Origin: Chloroflexota bacterium
Lineage (GTDB): Bacteria; Chloroflexota; UBA6077; FW602-bin22; JACPRP01
NCBI GenBank assembly: GCA_016189905.1
Contig: JACPRP010000001.1
Span: forward strand, 1 to 64,000
DNA length: 64,000 nt
Reading direction: 5' to 3'
Position 1 is the first letter of the stretch; every line of letters starts with the position of its first letter. A program made the position numbers and the translations under genes. This document shows, in pieces, positions 1 to 9,828 of this stretch. A model generated the notes under the pieces. That model had not been told where the DNA came from. It made no database searches and worked only from the letters and a program-made list of their open reading frames with translations.

Positions 1-1669
1 CTTCCGGTCGTCGTGAGTACTTGTAGCCGTAATTGTAGTAGTAATACTGGTAGTAGTACCCGTCGTGAGGGGCCTTGAACCGATTGAGGACGACACCCAG
101 CAGCGGCGCCCCAGGACCGCTCAGGACCTCCTTAGCCCGCGCGACGACCTGGCTGCGATTCCTCCCGGCATCCACGATCAGCAGCACCCCGTCCACGTGA
201 GCGCTCAGAATCGCCGCGTCGGCCACGCTCAACGCCGGCGGACTGTCGAACAGCACGATATCCGCTTCTTCCTTCAACGCCGCCACAACCCGGCCCATCT
301 GCGGCGACCCCAGCAATTCCGTCGGATTCGGCGGCAGCGGCCGCCCGCTGGGCAGCACCCGCAATGCCACGTGCTCCGTCGGCTGTAGATAGGAACCCAG
401 GTCCCGGGGATCATCGGCGATCAGCAGGTTCGTCAGCCCGTTCTCCGCCGAGACGCCGAACACCCGATGCAGTGATGGCCGACGCACGTCGCTGTCCACC
501 ACGATCACCCGCTGTCCCGTGTGCGCCAGCACCACCGCCAGGTTGGCGAGCGTGAAGCTCTTGCCCTCCGCCGGCCCCGCGCTCGACACCATCAGCGTCT
601 TGCACGGACGGTTGAGCGTGGCGAACTGCAGATTGGTGCGCAGCATCCGATAGGCCTCGCCGAAGGCCGACTTGGGATCGGCGGCAACGATGGACGTGCC
701 ACCCGCCTTCCCGTTCGGCGATCGTTCACCACGGCGCAGGAGCACGCCCAGACCGATGCCCCGCTTCCTGTGCGGGCCCACCGCCACGCCGTTCTGCGAG
801 AACGGCGCCACACCGACGATCCCAAAGGTCGGCAGCGCGACAGCGTGATCCACGTCCTCGGCGGTCTTGACCGTGTCGTCGAGATACTCCATCAGCAAGG
901 CCAGGCCGGCGGCCAACGTCAGCCCGATAACGGCGGCGAGGAGCGTGTTGGCCATCACTCTCGGCTCGACCGGCGATCTGGATGGGCGAGACGGAATGGC
1001 CAGGCGGACCCCTTCGTCCGCCCGCGATTCAGCGAGGGCCAGGTCCTGCTCGCTCCTCGAAAGCTGCGCAAACACCACTTGATACTGGCTGAGCATGCCC
1101 TGCAGTCGCGCCTGCTCGGCGGCGCGCACCTCGCGCGGCACGCCATCGTTTTCGGTCGCCAGGCTGATAATGCGGGCCGAGGCGGTGTCTATCTGATCCT
1201 GCATCGAGCTTATCTGTTTGCGCAAGTCTTGCCGGATGGCGGCGATTTGCCCTTTCTGGTTCTGACCGGTCTGCGCGATGAACACCTCGGCGATCTTGTT
1301 GGCGATCGCGGCGGCCTGGTCAGGGTTGCTGCTGCGCACCGTCACACCAAAGAGCTGTGTGTCGCGGATCGGGCTGACGCTCACCTGGTACCCTCCGCCC
1401 AGCCCAAGCTGCTCGTTCACCTCGTCGAGCACCGGCGGACTCTTGATCAGCTCACTGTACGTCTTGACTAACTGCTGATTGAGGATCACATCGGTGTACA
1501 CCGGATTCGCCACGGATTGCGACTGGTTAACCATGAGGGTGGCCGTGGCGGCGTAGATCGGCGTCGTCGATCGGTTCACGGCGAAGCTCGTTCCGCCCGC
1601 CAGGATCAGGCCGAGGGCAAGCAGCCAATACCATCTCCGGATTACGCCCCAGTATTGGCGAAGCTCCAC
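1..1669 (-). CDS. Wzz/BY-kinase fusion (polysaccharide chain-length regulator with tyrosine autokinase), 3' end cut by window
   Basis: This is an inner-membrane co-polymerase plus bacterial tyrosine kinase that sets exopolysaccharide chain length and export. The start is a GTG behind a GAGGAGG ribosome site, and 556 codons are visible without a stop. Residues about 8-28 form a first membrane segment, a periplasmic Wzz region with coiled-coil character follows, and a second membrane segment lies near residue 245. The kinase domain has Walker A SSAGPAEGKSFT (Lys near 370), Walker A' VVDSDVRRP and Walker B IVLFDSPP. The last visible residues (about 535-551) are a dense tyrosine cluster (YYYQYYYYNYGYKY), the usual autophosphorylation tail. 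The fusion of both halves in one chain is the proteobacterial Wzc layout. Only the extreme C-terminus can be missing. Confidence 0.9.
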   Translation of the reverse strand, partial: MELRQYWGVIRRWYWLLALGLILAGGTSFAVNRSTTPIYAATATLMVNQSQSVANPVYTDVILNQQLVKTYSELIKSPPVLDEVNEQLGLGGGYQVSVSPIRDTQLFGVTVRSSNPDQAAAIANKIAEVFIAQTGQNQKGQIAAIRQDLRKQISSMQDQIDTASARIISLATENDGVPREVRAAEQARLQGMLSQYQVVFAQLSRSEQDLALAESRADEGVRLAIPSRPSRSPVEPRVMANTLLAAVIGLTLAAGLALLMEYLDDTVKTAEDVDHAVALPTFGIVGVAPFSQNGVAVGPHRKRGIGLGVLLRRGERSPNGKAGGTSIVAADPKSAFGEAYRMLRTNLQFATLNRPCKTLMVSSAGPAEGKSFTLANLAVVLAHTGQRVIVVDSDVRRPSLHRVFGVSAENGLTNLLIADDPRDLGSYLQPTEHVALRVLPSGRPLPPNPTELLGSPQMGRVVAALKEEADIVLFDSPPALSVADAAILSAHVDGVLLIVDAGRNRSQVVARAKEVLSGPGAPLLGVVLNRFKAPHDGYYYQYYYYNYGYKYSRRPE

Positions 1670-1798
1670 CGATATTCCTCCTCGATAGCTTTCAGGCTTT
1701 CTAAGTACAACGCAATAATTCAGGCAAGGCTTTCGGCGTTAATGGATGAACAAGGGGTCCCTGTTCCACTATCCGACCTGTATTACCAACCTTACGAG

Positions 1799-2005
1799 TT
1801 AGTCTTTCTTGTTGGCGACAGATGGAGGAGGCGGTGACTCCTCGATCAGCCTCTTGAGGTCTGTCTTGTAGAACACGCGGGTCTTGCCGACCTTATAGCC
1901 CTTGAGAGCGCCCGAGGCCATCAGGGTGTACAGCTTCTGTCTGCTGCACCTGAGGAAGGCCCTCGCTTCCTTGAAATCCAGGATTACCTCGTCTTCGTTG
2001 ATCAC
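1799..2005 (-). CDS. Small excisionase/MerR-type helix-turn-helix protein
   Basis: This 68-residue DNA-binding protein starts at GTG. The segment DFKEARAFLRCSRQKLYTLM is a helix-turn-helix of the excisionase/HTH_17 kind, and GALKGYKVGKTRVFYKTDL is the wing that normally follows. Such proteins bind DNA as small regulators or as recombination directionality factors; no integrase lies beside it. It sits about 130 bp upstream of the Wzz/BY-kinase gene on the same strand, so a regulatory link to polysaccharide synthesis is possible but unproven. Confidence 0.75.
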   Translation of the reverse strand: MINEDEVILDFKEARAFLRCSRQKLYTLMASGALKGYKVGKTRVFYKTDLKRLIEESPPPPSVANKKD

Positions 2006-3022
2006 TTCCGCTCGGCCACCTCACGAATCAACACTACAACTAAAACGACGTCCAGTGGGATGAGCCCGGAAAAAAGGGATTCAAACGGAGGTGTGCAGAG
2101 TATCACCGAAAGGTGGGGTTCTTAGCGGCGTCAACGGACGCGCAACGGATCCCTTCCAGGATGGCCGCTCCGATCTCCGCTCTGCCAGAATGGATCGTCC
2201 CGAGGCGTTCCGTCCTTATTTATTTCAGAAGGACGGAACGATCCATTGGAACTATAGTTGAGCCGTTCCCCAGTTGTGAACAGAGTGCAACGGGTTTGTC
2301 AGGTCGCTGGCGCGGGATAGGCTACCGCCCGTTCGACGCCTCCATGGGGTTTTGAAGACACACTATCCCGAAGGTAGCGCATCGGCGTCCGCCTGAGACC
2401 TCTACCAAATGACAAAGCTATGCAGCGCCCTAGCTGATTCCAATTATCCGAGCCACTGGACTGGAATCGGCAAGGTCACGTTTTGACTCCATTTTTGGAG
2501 ATGCGTTGGGATACTTGTTACCCAGCCTTGCGGGTCTGTCAGTATATCCACCAATGCCTGACCACGACAGGTCGCGGCCAGCTTGTGTTCGAATATGGCT
2601 TCTACGTGAACGACGCGAAAAAGTCGGATGGGAAGAAGGGCACCAACCTCCAGCCAGACATGGTTAGCCCAGCACCCTTCAAAACGGCAGATGGGCCCCA
2701 CGGTTCAGCCAGCAACGAACTCGCTTCCCGACTGCTCCTGGCCTGCTCTGGTCCTGGGGCCGTGAAACTGAGCCAACATCGAGCTTTCCGCCGCCTCCCG
2801 CGAACCCGTTCGCTCTCCCCTCATCAACCTCGCCCCCACAGCTTTGCAGCGGAGCTCTTCCTCGTCTCTTAAGCCAGGCACATAATACACGACCTGTCAG
2901 GCGTTGTCAATACCTTTTTGTATGATTCTGTCCCTTCTTTCACTAAGAGTTACGTTCTCTCCCAACGGGTTACCGAGTTTTACGATAACATCTAGTTTGG
3001 ATCTTTCTGGCTTCAAGCAGTC
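2006..3022. other. Gene-poor interval
   Basis: No open frame here has a plausible start, family resemblance or codon bias. The longest frames (2483-2872 plus, 2444-2701 minus) look random. The interval has lower GC than its neighbours and holds one inverted repeat (2190-2246). A degraded insertion is a plausible origin, but no transposase remnant can be recognised. Confidence 0.5.
2190..2246. repeat. Inverted repeat with GTTCCGTCCTT arms
   Basis: The left arm ATGGATCGT plus TTCCGTCCTT (2190-2198 and 2208-2217) is complementary to 2229-2246. An extra 9 bp interrupts the left arm and the loop is 11 bp. The inner CCGTCCTT/AAGGACGG stem resembles the core of the other palindromic repeats in this window. 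It may be a terminator-like hairpin or a decayed repeat element. Confidence 0.6.
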
Positions 3023-3212
3023 TTATAGCAGTTTGCATTTTGATATGGCTACATTGCATACGCTCGGTATATCGGTGGCTGCTCCGCTAGCCAAAACCCT
3101 TTGCAAACTGCGATAGTATTTAGCGACCTGGCGCTTATCGTAGGGGCGTCCTTCCGCTGAAGAACGCCCTGCCAGGGGAGCGGTCGATCAACGCTAACGA
3201 CAACTGCTATAG
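3023..3212 (+). repeat. MITE-like element, copy A
   Basis: The element is bounded by short inverted termini: TTATAGCAGTT near 3024 and AACTGCTATAG ending at 3212. Its right part (3111-3212) is clearly homologous, in opposite orientation, to 26641-26770: shared blocks are CGATAGTATTTAGCGACCTG, GTAGGGGCGTCCTTCCGCTG, GCCCTGCCAGGGG and AACGCTAACGA. The centre can fold as a hairpin around GGGCGTCCTT/AAGAACGCCC. No coding capacity is seen, so mobility would have needed a transposase supplied in trans. Confidence 0.65.
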
Positions 3213-3281
3213 GGGGTGGCTCGGAGAGGAGAGCGAGCGCGCTCAAGGCCCATACTGGCGATCGGATGGCGGCTCCATCGC

Positions 3282-6200
3282 CTAACGGAAGCGGATCAGC
3301 GGCATGTAGATGCGATGCGGCCAGTCGGGCTCCGGCCACACCGGGCCGATCCATTGTACCTCGCCGGCCGGGCTCACCGACTCCAGCCAGTATTGATACA
3401 TCTGGCCCTGCACCACCGAGCCGTCCACGTAGGCGTAGCTGCCTCCCGTTATCCCGCCGACACCCTGGGCAGGGATTATCTGGGCGTTCAACCGCGTCCA
3501 CAACTCGCCGCCGCGGTCGGACCGCCAGATGTTGAATCCCAGCGTGTCCACCTCCGACCCCGTCGCCCATAACACCAGGACGCCCGAGGATGTGAAACGC
3601 GCCTCGACGGACATCACCGTCACGGCTGTCGGGCTATGGGAGGTCGTGACATCGTCGGATTCCTGGTTTTCGGTGTCGAAGTTGGGAATGGTCGTGATAT
3701 CGCTCGACGCGCTGGCGTTTTCATCGTAGGTGCCATCCGGGACTTCGGCCGCAATAGCCACAGTATACGTTATGGTCAGCACTCCGGTGGTCGCTGGGAT
3801 CGTCCAGGAGCCCCATGCCGGAGCGGAGGAGCCCAACGTGGGCGAGAGCTCGCCCGTGCGAGTGGCGTTGCCGCTGATGCTATCCGTCGATAGATAAGTG
3901 AAGCCTAGCGGCAGCGAGTCCGTCACGATCACTCCCGTGGCATCGGCTGTCCCGGTGTTGCGCAGGACGAGGGTGTAGGTGGCTGTGGTGCCGTTGACGG
4001 TATTGATGACCGACGGAGTTGATGTCGTGTTCGATATGATGACCGCCGGCTGCTGCACCGTGACGTCCTCGACAGTGGTGACCAACGGATCGAAGCCGAT
4101 GAACGTGCCGCTGGAGGTGGTGGCTTCCACACTGTTTTGAAAAGTGGCCGTCCCCACCGATGTGCCAATGGCGGCGACGAAGGTGATGATCATAGAACTG
4201 CTGCCGGCGATGGTGTACGAGCCCCACTTCACCGGATTATCCCCTACGCTGGGCGCGATCGTCGACTCTTGAGAGGAATAGCCGGTGATGCTCGACGTCG
4301 AAGAGAACGAGTAACCGGACGGGAGCGTATCGGTGACGATCACCCCTGTTATCGGCGTGGCCAACTGGTTGGTCACCGTGATCACGTAGGTGGCCGATGT
4401 GCCCGAGAGCGTCTGGCTGACCGTCGGCGAGAGCGTGCTCTTGCTCAGCAGCGGCGCGCCAACCTGGGTGGCGGCGCTGTCGCTGGTCTCGCCGGTCTCG
4501 GCGCTGCCGATGGTCGCCTCGTTCGTGTACGTACCGGGGCCCGAAGGGGTCGCGATGACCCACACCTGTCCCGGCACATTCGGATCGAGCATCCCTTTGC
4601 TCCACGTGACGACCTGGCCGTTCACTGTCGCCCCCGTGCTGGCGCTAACGTAGCTCAGGCCAGCCGGCAGGGTATCGGTGATCTTCACGTTGGTGGCCTG
4701 AGAGCTGCCCGTGTTCTCATAGGTTATGTAAAACTTTATCGTGCCATAGACCGGGTCTCCCTGGGCCCCCGTGACCGCCGTCGAGAGGCCCACGCTGTTC
4801 GTGGAAGTGTCCACCGAATCGATCGTCGCCGTGGTGCCGCCGACCTTAATCACATCCCCGACGCTTAAGAGGCTGGCGTTGTTAACGCTGATCGTGGTGG
4901 CCCCGGACGCGGCGGCCGCCAGCGTCGTCGGCGGATAGGCCAGGGTCGCCGGGCCGGTCTTGGTCAAGGTCAACACAACCTGCCCGGCGGCCGTCGAGAT
5001 CACGCTGGCGCTCTTGCTCGCGGCGTTCTGCGCGGCGATGGTAGCCTGGTTAGTGATCGACGTGTCGCCGTCGGGCACGAGAGGGCTAACCTTCGCCTTA
5101 AACGTCGCCGTATTGCCCGTGCTGCCGGCGGCCACGGTGCCCGGGCTCCAGGTGACCAGGTTGTTGACCGCGTCGTAAGCGGCGTTATCGCCATCGCTGG
5201 CGTCCGTCCTGGCCACGCCGTTTAGCTTGAGGGACCCCGTCACATAGGACATGTAGCTCGGCAGGGAATCCCTGATCGTCGTCAGCAGCGCATCCGAGCC
5301 GCCCGTGTTGCCGTACGTCACCGTGTAGGTCACCGTATCGCCGGCCGAAAGCGTGCCGCTGGGATCGACCTGCTTGGCGATCGTCAGGTTCGGGTTGGAG
5401 GAGATGGTGACCTGAGCGACGTCGCTGGCCGTCGTGTTGCCCGTGGCGTCACTGGCCGTCGCGCTGTTGTCGTACTCCGTGTTGCCGCTCGGCACGCCTG
5501 AGGACGCAACCTGCATCCGGAAGGTGAGCGACGTGCTGGCGCCTGGCTGTAAAGAGAGGCCGCTCCAGACAAGCCGATTAGGCGAGGCGGAATACGTGGC
5601 GGCGGGGCTGGCGCTGCCGCTGACGTAGGTGAAGTAGGCCGTCTCGGTCAGCACATCGGTCACGACGATGCCGCTGGACACACCGCTGCCGCTGTTCAGC
5701 AGCGTCAAGGTGAACGTGACCACGTCGCCGGGCTCCAGCAAAGCGGCGCTGGCCGCCTTGCTCAGCGAAAGCGAAGGCGAGGTCAGCAGCGTCGCGGCCG
5801 TGTCGCTGATCACCGACGTTCGAACGCTGCCGAGCTGAACGGTGTTCGTGAAGCTCGCCACGCTGGGCGCGATGGTGCCCGTCTGGCCCTGGAAGCTCAC
5901 CGAGCCCTGCTGGCCACCCGAAACGATCCCCGAGCCGGCCACCTGATCGGTCGAGTTGACGGTGAAGGTCAGGACGTCGCCCGAGATGCCCGGAGTGACG
6001 GCGGCCCCGTTCAGCGTGGCGCTGCCAGCCACGTAGCTGACGCCGGCGGGCAGGGTATCCGTCAGCACCGTCCCGGTGGTGCCGATCGCCCCGGTGTTGG
6101 CGAAGCGAATCGTATAGTTTATCGTGGAGGGTGGGGTCAAAGAAGCCGTCGAAGGGACCTTATCCACCACCAGCGAAGGCGGGGGCGAGATACAGATGTT

Positions 6201-9194
6201 GGCGCCGCTGGGACTGCCCGTGGCGTCGAAGCCAAAGGTTACTGTCTGGCTGCCGCCGTTCACCGAGGCGATAAGGACCCACAGGAACCGGTGGCCGTTC
6301 GCCACCGGACCGCCAGGGGTAATGGACAAATTGATGGCGAGATTATTCTTTGCGCCTGAAGTCGTTGGACTGGACGCCGTGCCGAGCAGCGTCGGGTTGT
6401 TTGGGTTGGCGGGATCGAAATCGTAGAGATCTGCGCGATAAACCACCTGTGCACCTGAGGGCTGGGTTATATAGATGGTAGTCGTTATCGGCGTCGGAAA
6501 GGACTGGTACTGCGTGTTGGGCGGGTCGCTGTAGAACCGCGCGAATTCGGTCGCCGTCTTGGTAACGGCGAAGTTTATGGTCGCCGCCGTGGGGTTAGTG
6601 GGCGCGGTGGTGTTGGCGATGCGCTGCGTGCCGGTGGTGGTGATGACCTGGGTCACGTCGTGGAAGTAGTCGATGTAACACTGCGTCGCGGTGCTGTTCA
6701 CCCCCACGGCGTAGCTACTCAATATCGTCGATAGACCGGAGGCGCTCAGGTACGCCGTGTTGGTGCCCGGATTCGCACCGGCAAACGGGTTACCGGCGGC
6801 GGCCGTGACAGTCTGGGAGGCCGATGCGCCGCTATCTAGCGTGCCGATGGTCCAGGTGACGACCGAAGGGCTGACGGTCGCCCCGCCACTAGCCGAGACG
6901 GCCGTAAAGCCCGTGGGAACCGCGTCGGTCAGCACCACGCCGGTCGCCTGGGTGTTGCCGACATTGGTGTACGTCAGAGTGTAGGTCACGCTTCCGCCCG
7001 GCGACACCGACGCCGTGTCGCCAGATTTGCGCAGCACCAGCACCGGCTCCAGGACATTGATATAGGTGGAAACACTGGCGCTCGCCGGCGAGTTCTCGGC
7101 GCTGGCGATCGTCGCGGTGTTGGTCATCAGGTTCACGCCGCTGTAGGAACCGTCGACACTCAACACCAACTGAACGGTGTTGCCGGCGCTGCCGGATGCC
7201 AGCGACCCGATGTTCCAGGTCACGGTGCCGGCGCTGTGAGTCCCGCCGCCGGTCGCGGAGACGAAAGTGGTTCCCGCCGGCAGAACGTCGCTGATCACCA
7301 CGTTTGTGGCGGCCACCGCCGAGGAGTTGCCATAGGTGATCGTGAAGGTCACGTTGCTTCCAGGACTGACGCTGGCCGACGAGACCGACTTGGAGATATC
7401 CAGGTACGGCGCCCCGACATCGACCTGGGCGGTGAGATCAGTATCCAGCACCCCATAGCTCGTGGCGGCCGAGACGTCGTTTTGATAGCTGCCAGCGGTG
7501 TCGCTGGCGGTGGCCGTGAAGATCAGGTTCTTGGACGACGTCGCGCCGATAGACACGGCGGGAGAGAAGGTCCAGACGATCTCACCGGTCTGTCCCAGCG
7601 TTGGACTGGTAGTGGCCGGCAAGAGCGTGCCGCTTGCCGTGCCGAAAGAAAATCCCGTGGGCAGGGTATCGGTCACGGCGCTGACGGTCACGGCCGAGGC
7701 GGTCGGGTTGCTGATGACCACCGTGTAAGTAACCGTGCCGCTGGCGGCCACGTAAGATGGCGTCACAGTCTTGGCGATGTTCGGGGGATTTGTCCCGCAA
7801 TTGTTGTTCACGATCACCGTCTTCAAGCCCGGCTCGGGCGTCGGGTTGTCGCTCCAGGAATTGACGGTCTGGCCGTAGCTGTTCGTTGCCGTCAGCCCGA
7901 TCAGGTATTGTCCTTTAGCCAGGGTGCTGGAATTCCACGATGCCGTCCAGTACCCGACCGGCGAATTCGTGGTCGCGCCCGTGGCTGCCAGCGTCCAACT
8001 GGTCCCATCGTCCGCCAGGCCATCGGCGTCGGCATCGAAATAGTAGTAGAAATTGGCGCTCGTGACGACCGTCTGGGCCAGGCCGCCGGACATAGTCACC
8101 GCGTCCAGGACATTGCCCGATAAGCTGACCGGACCACAGCCCGACGCGCTCAGGCTCGTGACGACAGGGCCTTCGGCCACCCCCCCACCGCCAAGCGTAA
8201 TGACATCGCCAAACGGCGCCGGGGCCTCGGGATTGGCGATGTAATCGCCCTGGGAAACCGCGTCCTTTTGCAGCGGGTTGGTGTTGCTGTTGGCGGTAGC
8301 AAATATCATCGAGATCGGCGTATCAGCGGTGACCACTGGACCGCCAACGCCGCTCGCGTCCAGCATGTCCAGCGGAATCTGATAGTCCACGATGAACTCG
8401 GTGCAACTGGCCGTGCTGATGTTCTGGAATCGGGTCGTGCCGTAGTCCCACACTGTCTCCGCCGCCCCGTACGGCCAGTTAGTATCCGGCGACAGGCTGT
8501 TGTGGAAGTTGAGTATCTTGCCCGAGGCCTGATCCACGAAACCGGTGGGATTGTGCTCGAGCTCGTGAATGTTGGGGTCTGTCAACGGGCCGACGTAGTT
8601 GTTCGAGGTGGGGGAGTAGATGCTCACCAGGCGGTCGACGGGTTGTGATGGCGTGCCTGTCTGGCCATCCAGCATGAGCACGAAATTGCGGTAGCCATCG
8701 CCGTCGGTATCGATCAGGACCGACCAGGTGCCCGCGTTCCACGGGTCCGAGTTGCTGTATGTTGCCGCCTGGGGGCCGTTGCCATAGGTAACGGCTACCT
8801 GCTCGATCCTGAAGCGGAAGAAGATCATCTGCGCCTGGCTGTTGTAAGCGTAGTACACACTCGGCAGCGACTGGTCGGGACAGCCGGAGGAAACGTTAAC
8901 GTAGTTCTGGGGTCTGGTGCCTCCGTTCGACGGGTCCTGCGTTCTGGGATCATATATAGGATCGCCTCCCCGGGTATAGGCGAGCCACTGGCCATCGCTG
9001 GGCCAGGCCACGGGGGCGTAATGAATGGCCGTCCCCAGGCCGCCGTCCCAATAGGGAGGATAAGGGTCGGCGAAGGCAGTCGGGGCTTTGACGTTGGACG
9101 AAGGCACCCCGATAGCGAGCAGAACCACCAGCGCAACGATCTCCAACAGGGAGATCACGCGCCAGGAAAGCGTATGCCTGCTACTATTCATCAT
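3282..9194 (-). CDS. Giant exported DUF11-repeat surface protein
   Basis: This 1970-residue cell-surface protein starts at the ATG behind GGAG; an ATG 12 bp upstream is less well placed. An N-terminal signal/anchor helix covers residues about 13-30, with a likely cleavage region near AFADP. A unique region of about 300 residues follows, then a segment with a VSASGC-type Ig-like fold, and then about nine DUF11 repeats of 100-130 residues. Their recurring features are S-PG-x-VTYT, YGNTG and DTLPAG-x-x-YVSAS. Near the C-terminus is a fibronectin-like segment (VEARFTSSGVLVLWAT) and the chain ends RIYMPLIRFR. DUF11 proteins are structural or adhesive, and no enzyme motif is visible. It lies downstream of the RiPP-like locus on the same strand but is separated from it by a transposase relic. 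Confidence 0.9.
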   Translation of the reverse strand: MMNSSRHTLSWRVISLLEIVALVVLLAIGVPSSNVKAPTAFADPYPPYWDGGLGTAIHYAPVAWPSDGQWLAYTRGGDPIYDPRTQDPSNGGTRPQNYVNVSSGCPDQSLPSVYYAYNSQAQMIFFRFRIEQVAVTYGNGPQAATYSNSDPWNAGTWSVLIDTDGDGYRNFVLMLDGQTGTPSQPVDRLVSIYSPTSNNYVGPLTDPNIHELEHNPTGFVDQASGKILNFHNSLSPDTNWPYGAAETVWDYGTTRFQNISTASCTEFIVDYQIPLDMLDASGVGGPVVTADTPISMIFATANSNTNPLQKDAVSQGDYIANPEAPAPFGDVITLGGGGVAEGPVVTSLSASGCGPVSLSGNVLDAVTMSGGLAQTVVTSANFYYYFDADADGLADDGTSWTLAATGATTNSPVGYWTASWNSSTLAKGQYLIGLTATNSYGQTVNSWSDNPTPEPGLKTVIVNNNCGTNPPNIAKTVTPSYVAASGTVTYTVVISNPTASAVTVSAVTDTLPTGFSFGTASGTLLPATTSPTLGQTGEIVWTFSPAVSIGATSSKNLIFTATASDTAGSYQNDVSAATSYGVLDTDLTAQVDVGAPYLDISKSVSSASVSPGSNVTFTITYGNSSAVAATNVVISDVLPAGTTFVSATGGGTHSAGTVTWNIGSLASGSAGNTVQLVLSVDGSYSGVNLMTNTATIASAENSPASASVSTYINVLEPVLVLRKSGDTASVSPGGSVTYTLTYTNVGNTQATGVVLTDAVPTGFTAVSASGGATVSPSVVTWTIGTLDSGASASQTVTAAAGNPFAGANPGTNTAYLSASGLSTILSSYAVGVNSTATQCYIDYFHDVTQVITTTGTQRIANTTAPTNPTAATINFAVTKTATEFARFYSDPPNTQYQSFPTPITTTIYITQPSGAQVVYRADLYDFDPANPNNPTLLGTASSPTTSGAKNNLAINLSITPGGPVANGHRFLWVLIASVNGGSQTVTFGFDATGSPSGANICISPPPSLVVDKVPSTASLTPPSTINYTIRFANTGAIGTTGTVLTDTLPAGVSYVAGSATLNGAAVTPGISGDVLTFTVNSTDQVAGSGIVSGGQQGSVSFQGQTGTIAPSVASFTNTVQLGSVRTSVISDTAATLLTSPSLSLSKAASAALLEPGDVVTFTLTLLNSGSGVSSGIVVTDVLTETAYFTYVSGSASPAATYSASPNRLVWSGLSLQPGASTSLTFRMQVASSGVPSGNTEYDNSATASDATGNTTASDVAQVTISSNPNLTIAKQVDPSGTLSAGDTVTYTVTYGNTGGSDALLTTIRDSLPSYMSYVTGSLKLNGVARTDASDGDNAAYDAVNNLVTWSPGTVAAGSTGNTATFKAKVSPLVPDGDTSITNQATIAAQNAASKSASVISTAAGQVVLTLTKTGPATLAYPPTTLAAAASGATTISVNNASLLSVGDVIKVGGTTATIDSVDTSTNSVGLSTAVTGAQGDPVYGTIKFYITYENTGSSQATNVKITDTLPAGLSYVSASTGATVNGQVVTWSKGMLDPNVPGQVWVIATPSGPGTYTNEATIGSAETGETSDSAATQVGAPLLSKSTLSPTVSQTLSGTSATYVITVTNQLATPITGVIVTDTLPSGYSFSSTSSITGYSSQESTIAPSVGDNPVKWGSYTIAGSSSMIITFVAAIGTSVGTATFQNSVEATTSSGTFIGFDPLVTTVEDVTVQQPAVIISNTTSTPSVINTVNGTTATYTLVLRNTGTADATGVIVTDSLPLGFTYLSTDSISGNATRTGELSPTLGSSAPAWGSWTIPATTGVLTITYTVAIAAEVPDGTYDENASASSDITTIPNFDTENQESDDVTTSHSPTAVTVMSVEARFTSSGVLVLWATGSEVDTLGFNIWRSDRGGELWTRLNAQIIPAQGVGGITGGSYAYVDGSVVQGQMYQYWLESVSPAGEVQWIGPVWPEPDWPHRIYMPLIRFR

Positions 9195-9215
9195 AGATTT
9201 CTCCATTAAAAGTCC

Positions 9216-9670
9216 CTAATGTTCCCGTGCGCTGGAATTAGAGACTACCCGATAACCTGTACCAGTATCACGAACCTGTACCAGTATCACGGTGGCTTGC
9301 CCCAATAGAAAGTGGTCCCAGAAGCTCTTCTGCCAGAAACTGCCCTTTACCCCGCAACTCCACGCTGCTCGTTGCGCCAGATTCTTGTACTGGCCCACGA
9401 AGGTGATGGTGTCGCACCCGGAAGAAGTTCTATGATCAGATGTATGTGTTCGGGCATCACGCCGTAGGCGTACACCAGTGTACCAGTCTTGGCAGCGTGG
9501 GTGCGCAGCACGTCTACCGCAGCGACAGCTATTGCCGGATCGGTGAAGACGGGCAGATGGTCTTTGACGGCAGAGGTGACCGAGCATACAGACCCTGGTT
9601 GGTCGTAGGCGCAGGCATCCAGACGTTTTCGCTTGCGTTTCCAGAGTGTTTTTGCATCGTCTGCACGCAT
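9216..9670 (-). pseudogene. REP-associated (Y1/HUH) transposase, frameshifted
   Basis: The first frame (start 9670) gives a typical RAYT N-terminus, with AYDQPGSVCSVTSAVKDHLP and the HUH motif MPEHIHLIIEL. The homology then continues in another frame as CDTITFVGQYKNLAQRAAW and SFWDHFLL. The switch falls near 9413-9420, where one missing base between PG and CDT explains it. In the second frame the residue expected to be the catalytic tyrosine (SFYDH in relatives) reads Trp. The 3' end contains a 19-bp direct repeat (9254-9272 and 9273-9291). Both lesions indicate a dead gene. Two REP-like palindromes lie just upstream at 9717-9784. Confidence 0.8.
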
Positions 9671-9716
9671 GTCGATTACCTCTTAAAATCGGAAGACGCC
9701 GCTCCCGGTCACCTCA

Positions 9717-9784
9717 TCGGGGGACGAGCCCCGGAACTACGCCGCGTCGGGTGGCCCGTCGGGGGGACGAGCCCCCGAACTACG
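9717..9784. repeat. Two REP-like palindromic units beside the RAYT relic
   Basis: Two copies of TCGGGGGACGAGCCCCGGAACTACG (9717-9741) and its close variant (9759-9784) are separated by 17 bp. Each can form a small hairpin (CGGGGG-ACGAG-CCCCGG type). Placement immediately upstream of a REP-associated transposase gene is the arrangement expected for its cognate repeats. Copies elsewhere in the genome cannot be tested from this window. Confidence 0.6.
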
Positions 9785-9828
9785 TTTTTGGATAGGCCCT
9801 TACGGCATTTTCCTACCGCGTATGATCA

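Noticed and set aside
521-1471. 316-codon plus-strand frame
   Set aside because: Antisense to the Wzz/BY-kinase gene, whose Walker motifs and tyrosine tail prove the minus strand is coding.
9717-9784. CRISPR array
   Set aside because: Only two short palindromic units, no regular spacers and no cas genes; the transposase context explains them better.
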